Source of the DNA: Paramecium tetraurelia
Taxonomy: Eukaryota > Ciliophora > Oligohymenophorea > Peniculida > Parameciidae
DNA length: 64,000 bases
Reading direction: 5' to 3'
NCBI RefSeq assembly: GCF_000165425.1
Contig: NW_001799555.1
Location: forward strand, 246,450 to 310,449
Below the pieces are notes generated by a model. It made no database searches, had not been told where the DNA came from, and saw only the letters and a list, made by a program, of their open reading frames with translations. Position 1 is the stretch's first letter. Every line of letters begins with the position of its first letter. The position numbers and the translations under genes are program-made. Of the stretch, positions 24,979 to 35,071 are shown in pieces.

Positions 24979-27900
24979 ATGTTATAATTTTAAGAGTTAG
25001 CTAAGATATAATTGACTGATGACAATCGATTTATTTAAACTCCCAAACTTTGTAATGAATAAGGTACCAAATGGTTAATTGGATATAATCATCTTATTGA
25101 AAGTGATGAGGATTATGAAAAGTTCAAGGATGGAATTAATAAGGACCAAGCCTAAGATTTATTATTAGAGGATATCAATACTGCAAAAATTGTACTTGAA
25201 AATGAGTATAATGAAAAATATGGAGAAAATAGCTTCCAATAATTAAATATAGGTTGCTAATATCTTCTTTTATCTATTCTGTTGAATACAGGAAGAGTAT
25301 TGCAATACTCTAGATTGATAAAGGAATGCTAGGCTACGAGATTTTATCAAGCCTTAAAATTGAATGAAAGGAAACACATTAGTGATGAGAATCAAAACAA
25401 TTTGTTAAAGGTTAAATCCATAGAGGAACAAAAATTTTTTTAAGAAAATTTTGATCAAAATGGAAATCCAAAAAAAGAAGGTGTATGGAAATATGAAATA
25501 CTTCAAACAAATGAAGAAAATCTAATTTATGATACTGAGAAGCTTAATGATAGGTTTGCAACATTAGAGTAGTACTCTATATTTGCTATGAATACTGATT
25601 TAGAATTTTGTAATCGTAAGAGTCCAGAATGGATTACATTTTTAAGAGATTAGGAAGGAAAAAAGTATAATTTTGCCAGCTACAATGAAGAAAAAAAATT
25701 GTGGTTTCCTGTTAATGTAAAAGATCAAGATTATTAAATAATTGGATATTCTCATATATGTAAACCCAAGGAAGTGTTAGCATACAAAGACGGTTTAACA
25801 GAGGGATAAGTTAACTATCTGTTCTTAGCTGATTATGATAAAAATTTTTTAAAGTTAAGGAGATTTTTTAAATCTGAATATCCAAATGTTGATTTAGATA
25901 GTCTTACTTCTTAAGCTTAATTATTATTGATAGACTTATCTTTTAGAAACTGGCCATTAACATCTTATAGAAAATCCATCGAACTTGCAATTCAAAATAG
26001 AATATAGGAGGCAATATGCGAGAGTCACATATATTACAGGCCTGATGAGTCAGTTAATTCTCATTATTATGTAAGATAGGATGAAATTAATAATTTCCTT
26101 AATTAAATTTCATCTACCTATGTACTTTAAAAGAATGTTTAAAAGAATTTCCTTGAGGACCCTAAATTGAATAATATAGTAGGTGTTAAAATTACTGAAA
26201 ATAATTTTAGCTTCGTTCTTAATGAAGAAGCTGAAACGAAGGTTTAGATATAGGATTTGTTCACTTTTTTGAAGGTTTATTATGATCCAGAATTTGCAAA
26301 TTACCAAATTGATATGTCATTTACATTAGACCCAGAAGAGAACGATTAAGAAATGAATAGTCCTTTTTAATAAAAAATTTATTTCCCAAAATATTTAGAA
26401 GGAACGCATGTTGGAGAAGTTCTTTAAGAAGATGATTTTATATTAAAGCAAATGAGTTTAGGAATAGAAGTATTGTCAAGAGAGCCATTGTAGACTAGAC
26501 CATTTGATTATGGAAACCTAGATCTATAGCCTATATATAAATTAGATCCAGAATATTTTGATAGAATATTTATTAAAATTGGAAAATTAAAGTTACACAT
26601 TATAGAAGATAAAAATAATAATGTTAATAAACTTGAGATCGAGAACATTTAAATGGCTGTTGATGCAAGAATTGTTAATGAAGAACTTTAGGATGAGGAA
26701 ATTTAGGATGAAAATAATGGAGCATATAGATTTGCAAATTAATTTGGTAAAATTTATGATTAAATTGCACAAAAATATCCTATCCTAGTAAGATTAAAAC
26801 AAGTTTTAATGGCTAATTATCTAGCCAAATATATGTTTGAAAAAGGGATTTCATTAGATTATAAATTGATTGAAGAAATATTCAATAAGAATCTCATCCA
26901 AAATTATTAACCTTATAAAAGTCCAACCTTAAAATTAGATGTAGAAGATGAATAGTAAATTATTTCTGTAAGAGGAGGAATAGATGGAAATACGGAGGAA
27001 GTGAATACTCAATTAGAGGAGGAACATAAAAAACTAGAGTAAAACCCAAATTAACAATCTGTTGAAATATAATCAGATAAATTGGATGCTAAAATAGAGA
27101 GATGCGATAGCGTAGCAAGTTTTTCTACATAGGATTCAGAGAGTGAAATATAATTAGAACCTGCAATCTCGTGTGGTAAATGTGGGTAGAATTTAGAATC
27201 ATGTGAATTAAATAAAAAAAATAAAGATAAAAATTGCAAAAGTTGTCAAGGCTAAAAATGTTCAAAGTGTTAATCATTCTTTGATTGTCCTTTGTAGTAG
27301 ATTGAAAAAGAAAATTATTGTAAGGAATGTATAAAATGCCATGAATGCAATAGATAAGAGCCAAGAAGGTCGGTAGGATCATTTTTTTATCATGAAGATT
27401 GTTTAAAGATATCAAAAAATTCAGCACTTAAAAAAGAAATGATTGCTTATATTAAGAAATATTTTGGAACAAAAATAAAAAAAGGAGATAATAATGATAA
27501 ACAGATTTATTTTTAATCTGAAGCATATAGCAGTTTAAATTTAAAAGATTACATAGGATATATAATTGGTTATAATCATCCAATTATTAAAAGTAAATTA
27601 CAAATTGATCCAAAAACATATAAAATAACATAAGATTAGGCTGATAAATTTTTAATTCAAGACTTAGATTCATTAGAAAGAGAGTTATATGATTTTTATT
27701 AAAGACAAAATAAAAAGCCAAAAGATTATACAGAAAACATCAGAATGCTCTTGCTATTTGTTCTATTCATATTTAAAGATTTCCAAAGCGTTCTCAATTT
27801 AGCTCATCAAAAAGCTTATAATCATCTATACATTGACATAACTAAATATCAATATCCTAAAGAAGGTGTCAAACTTCTAAAAACTAGGGTTGAATTGGCT

Positions 27901-28002
27901 TTAGAATTCTTTAATGATCGCTTCCATAGAGAAGATGGAAGAATTAGAAAAGAAGGTATTCTCAATTTTGTAAAGAAAGGTTTACCTACCTATAAAAGAT
28001 GA
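24979..28002 (+). CDS. Multi-module lysozyme-fold (GH24-like) protein with Cys-rich zinc-type module
   Basis: An intron-free 1007-residue frame. Three modules resemble phage-type lysozyme (GH24). Each has an IGY-x-H motif (IGYNHLI near residue 34, IGYSHI near 255, IGYNHPI near 863). A helical 'QA..LL..D...' segment follows (NKDQAQDLLLEDINTAKIVL; TEGQVNYLFLADYDKNF; TQDQADKFLIQDLDSLEREL), then a hydrophobic core helix. In the middle module 'FLRDQEGKKY' precedes the motif, as the catalytic Glu does in T4 lysozyme. Residues about 380-660 form another globular domain (motif 'GTHVGEVLQEDDFILKQMSL'; also 'PILVRLKQVLMANYLAKYM'). Residues about 728-810 hold about 18 Cys, mostly as CxxC pairs with His (LIM/zinc-type). 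No signal peptide is seen. Domain calls are by motif; enzymatic activity is unproven. Confidence 0.8.
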
Positions 28003-28156
28003 CTATTATTAAATTATAAGTATTTCAAAAGATGTATTATAATATTCTCAATAATATTCTTCAATCACTTTGAATCACATCGTTATTAATTATGTTATTG
28101 ACTCTTAATTTTAATTTAAATCTATATAAATTGATTATAATATTATTAATAATAAA

Positions 28157-29599
28157 ATGTAATAATAATAATTAAATTAACAGTCTTAAAGCATAAAAAA
28201 AATAGAGGGCTCATCAACTAGTCCTTATAGTAAGATCAAGTTTGACAATAAGTAATCCTAAAGTTCTCCAAGCATATTAGTATTAATATATTAATGTTTA
28301 GAAAGAGATTGGCTAATATGTGTATAATTTAAATGATGTGATTGGAACTGGAGAATTCAGTTCAGTGTATAAAGGTTAAGATTAAAACACAAATGAGATA
28401 GTGGCTATCAAGATTATTGATAGGAAAAGCATTTAAAACAATTAAATTTTTAGAAGTTTATTAGTTAATGAGATAAGCATCCTAAAGTCAGTAGATAATA
28501 AATGCTTGCTTAAATTATACAATTACCTTGAAACAGTCAATAATATCTATATTGTAACTGAATTTTGTTCTGATGGTAATTAGTCTTTGGATTTTAGGTG
28601 ATTTGCAATCTATAATAGAAAAAAAGGGATATTTACCAGAACATAATGCAGTGAAGATTTTAAAACATCTCATTAAAGCATTGCTTTATTTAAAGGAAAG
28701 AAATATTGTACATAGAGATATTAAGACATAAAATATTTTAGTTTCAAATTAAATACCAAAATTAGCAGATTTTGGATTTGCAATTGACTTGAATCAACCC
28801 CAAACAAGGTATTTATATAATATATGTAGAGATATTTTATAAATTGGAACTCCATTATACATGGCTCCAGAAATATATTCTCATTATCAATATACTTCAA
28901 AAACAGATTTATGGGCCCTTGGTATAGTATTTTATGAAATGTTATTTGGTATGAAATAATGAAATAATTAGGAAAGGTACCATTCAATGCTAAAAACCCT
29001 AAAGAACTTGAATAAATGTTTTAATTTCAGAGAAAGAGTTAAACTATATAATATGATAATGGTCCATAAAAAGTCACAGAGACAGCCTAAGATTTTATAA
29101 ATTCCATATTAGTAATTGACCCTAAATAAAGATTTGATATTTCATAGGCTGCAAATCATCCACTAATATAAAGTACTTTTTATAGTAATAAAAGATCCAC
29201 ATCCGCATGCAAATAAATAAAATTGAACTATTGTTAATTATCAATCAAGTATTTATCATGTATAATTAAAAAATAACAATTTCTACTCATTTATAAAATT
29301 AATATTCTCATTAAGTTCCTGCTAAATTTATTAAAAATAGGATAGAAGTGAAACTTGATTAAATAGAATAAATAAGTAAAAAATGTCAATAAAAAATTAT
29401 ATTTAATGATCTGTTAATTTTAATCAACTCTTCAGAGCATTTATAATGTGTGAATAATAATCCTATGTAGAAATCAAATTTTGATCAGCCTATTCTTATG
29501 TTACATTTCAATCAATTGATATTTTACTTTAATAATTGGGTGATTTTAACCAATTTATCCTAAAAAATCTTTTAAATTTTAACAATAATAAGTTTATGA
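28157..29599 (+). CDS. ULK/ATG1-like serine/threonine kinase
   Basis: 445 residues with five introns (22, 22, 21, 23 and a putative 17 nt one, GTTAATTATCAATCAAG, near 29232). The N-terminus is Gln/Ser-rich. The kinase core has 'IGTGEFSSVYKGQ' (Gly loop), 'AIKIIDRKSI', 'HRDIKTQNILVS', 'LADFGFAIDL', 'IGTPLYMAPEIY' and 'DLWALGIVFYEMLFGKVPF'. The short Gly-rich loop and FGFA after DFG resemble ULK/ATG1 and fused-type kinases, which are expanded in Paramecium. A C-terminal extension of about 130 residues is kept in frame only if the 17-nt intron is real; otherwise the kinase would end in a low-quality frame around 29350. Confidence 0.85.
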
Positions 29600-29607
29600 T
29601 TAAAAAG

Positions 29608-29784
29608 TCACATTTTTTTCTCATTCATATCTCCTTTTTTGTTTGGTTCCATCATTTCTTTTTTAAAAACTAAATCTAACTAATATTTTAAGCCTTAGCA
29701 ACTTTAATAAATTCTATCTTAAACCTCACTTTTAAATTCACATGGTTCTAAATTCTAATTGCATTCATTAATACAATTATCCAT
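29608..29784 (-). CDS. tiny Cys-containing hypothetical protein
   Basis: 58 codons, ATG to TGA, starting MDNCINECNQNLEPCEFKSE and containing seven TAA/TAG Gln codons. Its four Cys residues (4, 8, 15, 29) are unusual for spacer sequence. It lies 8 nt from the kinase stop, convergent. No family recognised; it may be one exon of a larger or decayed gene. Confidence 0.3.
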
Positions 29785-29900
29785 TTTGTTTTTCACTTAT
29801 AGTATAATTATTCTTATTTAGGTAGATTTTATAATAATTGTACTTCTATTAAATTATGGATTAATTTGATTTATCATAAATAAATTAAACAATAATAAAG

Positions 29901-31432
29901 TCAATCATAAAAATCTAATTCTTCATCATACTCTGTCATCTTAATGATTTCATCAATAATCTACATATGTGTGTAATCACTTGTATTTCTTTAAATGTCT
30001 TAAATTATGGATTCACCCTAGTATTTTAAGAATTCCCCAACATATCGATCCGGGTAAATCACTAAAGAATTAAATTCTTAGTACTTTCTCCAGTTTATAG
30101 AACTGTTAATGCAATATACAAATAATCATCAATGTTAATAAGTTAGTTTTCATTTTGATAGAATTCGCTGATCAGTTTTAAAATTGGAAATTCAATAATT
30201 GTTGATTCTTTGTATCGAGATTTTAATAGTTAAATTATTAGATTACAAGTATTAGATGGAAATTCCTAGAATAGGTGGATAGGTTACTTATTATTCTTTA
30301 TTAGCGTTTTGAACTTGAGTTACAATTTTTTCAAAACATTGATTTTGCTCATTCAATACAAAATTATTGTCATTTTCAATAATTTATATCAATCCTTGAT
30401 AAATTAATTTAATTATTGCTTTGTTGTGGCTAAGATTACTTGAAAGTGTATTGGAATAGAAAGTCAATAGGTGATATTTTTCTAGAAGAAACTTCATATG
30501 ATATAGGCTTTACTTTCATCAATTGCTTATTCTTTTCGATTATTACATTTAACAATTTGAAGGCTTAAATAGCTAACTTATTAATTTCTTATGATTAAAT
30601 CATATCATTGATAACAGATAAGGCTAAATCAATAATTTAATATTAATTAAATTGATTAACAATTTCTAATTGGTTGATATGAATTGATCCTATAACTGCT
30701 CTCATGGTTTTAAATGATTATAATTGAAGAGCATCATCTCCTTTACATTGAGAGATTTTATCTATTATATCTAATACACATTCCATGTTTTGTTCTTTGT
30801 AATTATTAAAGAATAGATGAGCGATAATTCTGAGATAATTCATACTCAATTCTCTATGGCATCCATGAGTTGTGTAACTATAACAGATGTTAGTTAGTAG
30901 TTGTAAGCTTTAAGCTAGTCTTAAGGCTTCATCTGAATTCAATTCAACTATAAAATTGCATACAATTTTAGTCAACTATTTAGCTTAAGAATAATATTGT
31001 TACATTTTCTTTTAATTCATCTGAACTGCCATTCAAGAGATTATTTAAATAAACTATTTAACTTTGATTTAACAATTATAACATCTATTCTCTTTTCATG
31101 TGATAGGTGAAATTAGTCAAAAACTTAGAACACTCCTAAGGGAAATATTATAATAAATCAAAAGTGAGTTAAGCTCCAAGCCTATTTAGTAAAATAATAT
31201 ACAATAAATCATTAATAATTTAAGGATGGACTTCTATCTTGGATGATAAATATTAATCAAGGTTCACTACACATTGAGGAAGATTTTATTTAGATATCAA
31301 TTGATCATAATCGACTTTTGGAAAATCCAAGGGGATTGATGATGTGAGATTAGTTCGTTTTTTTGTGAATAACTCTTCATTTTTTTCTTTTCTGATTTAA
31401 ACTCTGAATTATTCCCTCTTTTCTCTTATCAT
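29901..31432 (-). CDS. Importin-alpha-like armadillo-repeat protein
   Basis: 478 residues with four introns (28, 22, 22, 23 nt). The N-terminus (MIREKREQFRVQIRKEKNEE, LFTKKR) is rich in Arg/Lys and matches the importin-beta-binding (IBB) helix pattern RR.EEF.V.LRK.KR...L.KRR. Helical ARM-type repeats follow (for example 'LTKIVCNFIVELNSDEALRL', 'NYLRIIAHLFFNNYKEQNME'). The acidic C-terminus ends 'MTEYDEELDFYD'. It would be a nuclear import adaptor recognising basic NLSs. The classical W..N repeats are weak, so a divergent importin-alpha or another ARM protein with an IBB is possible. Exact frame closure with four canonical introns supports the model. Confidence 0.75.
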
Positions 31433-31940
31433 TAATTAATATAAATATATTAGTTAAACTGAAATAAACTTATTTAATTTGTCAAGTGATTAATTACTCG
31501 CAAATTACACTTTGTTTATTATTTTCATTCATTCTCATCTCAAAGGACTAAATTCATAAATAACAATGAATTATTCATAATTTTACTTTATCTATTCTAT
31601 AACAAATAAGAGCAAATTAAAAATATAATATATTTGTAAATCAATACATAAACTTCATTAAAAAAGAGTTCTATTAAAATATGTTAACATTTAACTAACG
31701 AAAGGAATTAGATTATAAATTAATCTTTAATTCCAAACAAGATTTCAAAAATATAAATAAATCTTCAAATTCACTCCCCATCCTCTATGTTATCATCCTG
31801 ATTGTCTAATTTATCAATTCTATTTTATAAGCAGAAATATATTTCGAATTCTTTATTAATATTCTTTTATATTCCTAAGTAACGAGTCTATTTGCATAAT
31901 TTTAATTATTAAATATACGTATTATCAGACACCAACTCTC
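31433..31940. other. divergent intergenic region
   Basis: About 500 nt, AT-rich, between divergent starts. Nothing recognisable. Confidence 0.4.
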
Positions 31941-32378
31941 ATGATGCCATTGGCTCATGCAATGAATAACCCTATTCAAGTCTAATAAGCAGCTAAATTT
32001 GCAAACCTGATTTTCCACCAGCAGTATTTATTCATGAACAATCCTTAGATGTATCTTAATTTGCTCATATCAAATCCTATTATACCAAAATGTAGACCAT
32101 ATGATCCCATTTTGGATGTTGGAAGAAAAGTAAGTTGGATGCTAGATAAATTTGAAGATGAATATGAGCAGATAGAATCTTAAATAAATAATTTTATCTA
32201 TTTTCTCAACTGCACCCATCTATTGATTTTAGCAGAAAATACTACCCCATAAATGCCTTGTCATATTGCTTAATAAATTCATAGTTCTCATTCACTACAA
32301 ATGTTTAGCCTAATAATTGGCAAAATACTATAACTTCCACACTCAAAAACATGTTTGTCTTTCTTGACTAGAATTTGA
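31941..32378 (+). CDS. hypothetical protein
   Basis: 145 codons starting MMPLAHAMNNPIQVQQAAKF, with TAA/TAG Gln codons in frame and a recognisable-looking polar segment 'PYDPILDVGRKVSWMLDKFE'. The C-terminal half is hydrophobic and may be misread through an unrecognised intron near 32190. No family assigned. Confidence 0.45.
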
Positions 32379-32729
32379 ATTTTATAGGATGTTTATTATG
32401 ATTTTATCTTATTTTTGACATCTCGTATTAAGTAAAATGAAATGCTTCGAATTAAAATAAAGTTAAAAGTCTATAGAAAATCATACTATAATTTACTAGT
32501 TCTAAAGTTTATATATTTGAATAAATTTAATTTTAATTATGATTAGATTTTGATATTTAAATGGTTTACTCTAAGACCCTCGCTTTATATATAATAAAAA
32601 ATATTTGATTGACTTTCCCTTTGGGCACTATGATGTTTTTCATAATTTTCTTAAATTGAATTATCTTGAGTACCTTTAACGTCGATGAAGTGTAGAAATT
32701 AATATAAGATTTTAAACATACTAATATTA
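32379..32729. other. convergent intergenic region
   Basis: About 350 nt without a supportable feature. Confidence 0.4.
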
Positions 32730-33251
32730 TCAATTAGAACTATATATTGTAGCTAACCAGCTTAAACCTTCATACTATTCCTCTCCAACCTTAGCCGAGC
32801 ACGGTTATATATAAAATTTTCTTTCATTATGTTGAAGCTCCAAAAACTGCTTTAATTCCTCAATAATAAATCTAGCAATATCTAGTTTATTAGCTTAAAC
32901 CAATAAGGGAGAACCTTTTGTTTCATTTCATTAAGAAATCTCATTAATTCTTTTTTTTTCTTCTGCCAATCGTTCGGATCAGATTAATCTATGATAAAAT
33001 GATTCCTGTGCATCCTATACATTCATGTATTAATTCCACAGTAGCCTTATTTTATCTACACCTCCTATATCAAAGAATGTAAATTAAATATTTGTATAAT
33101 CGATTGTTTCAATATTAAATCCGATGGTTGGGATAGTGGATTTTAACTCCTCCTATAATTTTAGTCTATGCAGTATAGATGTTTTCCCAACTCCATCTAA
33201 TCCGATCATTATTACTCTAATCTACTTGTCTTAGAATAAACATGAAAACAT
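32730..33251 (-). pseudogene. Arf/Arl-family GTPase with frameshifts
   Basis: The frames together spell an Arf-like GTPase: 'IRVIMIGLDGVGKTSILHRL' (P-loop GLDGVGKT), 'TIPTIGFNIETI' (switch I), 'FDIGGVDKIRLLWNQY' (WDxGG replaced by FDIGG), 'DQSDPNDWQKKKKELMRFLN', 'QANKLDIARF' (NKxD) and 'CSAKVGE'. Continuous translation needs three single-base changes: near the G after YMN, in a T-run before IIDQSD (CATTTTA), and in CTCCCTTATTGG before LLVQANK. No introns account for them. The initial Gly2 of Arf proteins is also absent (start MFSCLF). Recent pseudogene, or a cluster of assembly deletions. Confidence 0.8.
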
Positions 33252-33542
33252 TTTTATATTGATCCTCAATAATTATAAGTATTATAAGTATTCATAAAAC
33301 TATGAAGTGATTTACAATTTAGTAAATTCTTTGTAGGAATAATTAATAATAATATAAGCATGTAATATAAATTACGTTAAAAAAGTTATTGATTGTTAAA
33401 CCAAATCTAAAAAAGTAGTAGAATTTAATTAACTAAATTGAAAAATTATCAAAATTTATCAGAAATGAAATTTGGGTAATAAATTTAATGTTTTAAAGCT
33501 CTTTTATTTCCCAATATCAAATTCATAAATAATTATAACAAT

Positions 33543-34073
33543 ATGTCATAATTCAGAATTTAGGATATATTTTTGCAAGAGTCTTACTCTCAGTAATTTT
33601 TCCTTGAAGAGAGTTATAATTATTGTCAATACTATCCTGTTGACAATTAGATAAATGAAGACGAAAAAAAAAAAAATGAGGAAAACAGATGGACTGAGAA
33701 AATACTCCCCCCTCTTAAAAAATCAAATCCCAAAATTTCCAATAAAATAGCAAAAGATAAAAAAAAGGAGACTTATATGCTTCCAGGGGAGAGCAAAAAC
33801 ATCCCAAAAAATTTCACCAGAGCATTAAAAAATTTTATACTCAATCACTTTGATTCTAGTGTATAAAAAAATCCTTAAATTAAGAAGTTCTTAGCTACAA
33901 AACCAGAAAAGGCTTGCAAATAAACCTTACAGAATTCTTTGTAAAGTTGTTAATAACTCAAACAAATTGCTAAGATCTTCTTTGGAGACTTAAAATGGGG
34001 AACTATATTTTTAGAAGAAAACAAGGTTGACCTAGAACCATATTTCAGATTCAATTAGATTTGGCTCGGGTGA
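33543..34073 (+). CDS. hypothetical protein interrupted at an A13 run
   Basis: Two frames join exactly across 13 consecutive A residues (33664-33676). The first frame runs MSQFRIQDIFLQESYSQQFF to an EDEKKKK tract and TGA just after the run. One base shift continues as 'NEENRWTEKILPPLKKSNPK' and then a longer, protein-like stretch ('NFTRALKNFILNHFDSSVQK', 'QIAKIFFGDLKWGTIFLEEN') to TGA at 34071-34073. Adding or removing one A (mod 3) would give a single frame of about 176 codons. No domain recognised. Causes could be homopolymer miscall, a null allele, or slippage at the run. Confidence 0.5.
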
Positions 34074-35071
34074 AAAAACTGATCTTTTATTATCTATTTA
34101 TAAAAAAAAGTTCAAATTTAGTAGTATAAAAAAAAATTCTACAATCCAAAAATTCTTTTTTAAAATCTTAAAAAATTCTTTCTTAATAATCTTATATAAT
34201 TCTATTAACCATAATTTTAAATGGAATTCTCATTGTTAATTATAGAAATTAACATGAATCATGCATCAGACAATTCAGCATATAAGATGCTGTTAAATAG
34301 CATATTGGATCATCAGATATAATACCTTGCACCTAATATTTAGATATTTTTTCTTTAAATTTTTTCTTAAGTAAAAAATAGCATTTACAAATTTATTATA
34401 AGAATTTACTTAATCTGAATCAAAAAATTATCTTACTATATTCATAAAATGTTTAACTTAATATATGAATAAATTAAATTATTATTTATTCTGAATCAAA
34501 TTTATTTTCTAAATCTGAAATATCTCATTCCTTAGAACATTGAAAATGTTTCTTATTAAGACTCTAAGCCATACAAGAAAAGTTCAATAATATCCTTAAG
34601 GAAAATTTCAACCTGATAATTAGTTCATGATAAATTAAAGATTATAAAAATGAAATTATACTCTTGTTAGTTTCTAGATATAATAACACCTAAAAAAGGG
34701 CTTTAAGTTCAAGAGAATTCTAGAAAGATAGATAATATTAAGAATAAAATAAAAGTTGGAGCTATGATAGAAGAAATAATATTAAAACACAAAAGTATAT
34801 TGCTAAGTGTAAAGAGAATGGCATTTGTATTACATGATAGTGTTATTGCTTGCAGAAAATGAACTCTAAGAAAAGAAGATCAAAAAAATAATAGATAAAT
34901 CAAAGTATAAAGTATAAAGAATTAATAATTATTTTTTCAAAGCCTTAATGGTAATTATTTATTTTTATATATTATATTCTTAGTTAATATATTATGTGAT
35001 GATTATTGAAGATCTTAAAAATTAAAGATAGATAAATATATATTCTGATATTTATGTTTAATTCATAGTAA
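34074..35071. other. spacer with degraded coding-like patches
   Basis: About 1 kb without an intact gene. Short plus-strand frames (starting at 34222 and around 34650-34860) look protein-like, but TGAs and frame changes break them. They may be relics of the gene at 33543 or of a neighbour. Confidence 0.3.
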
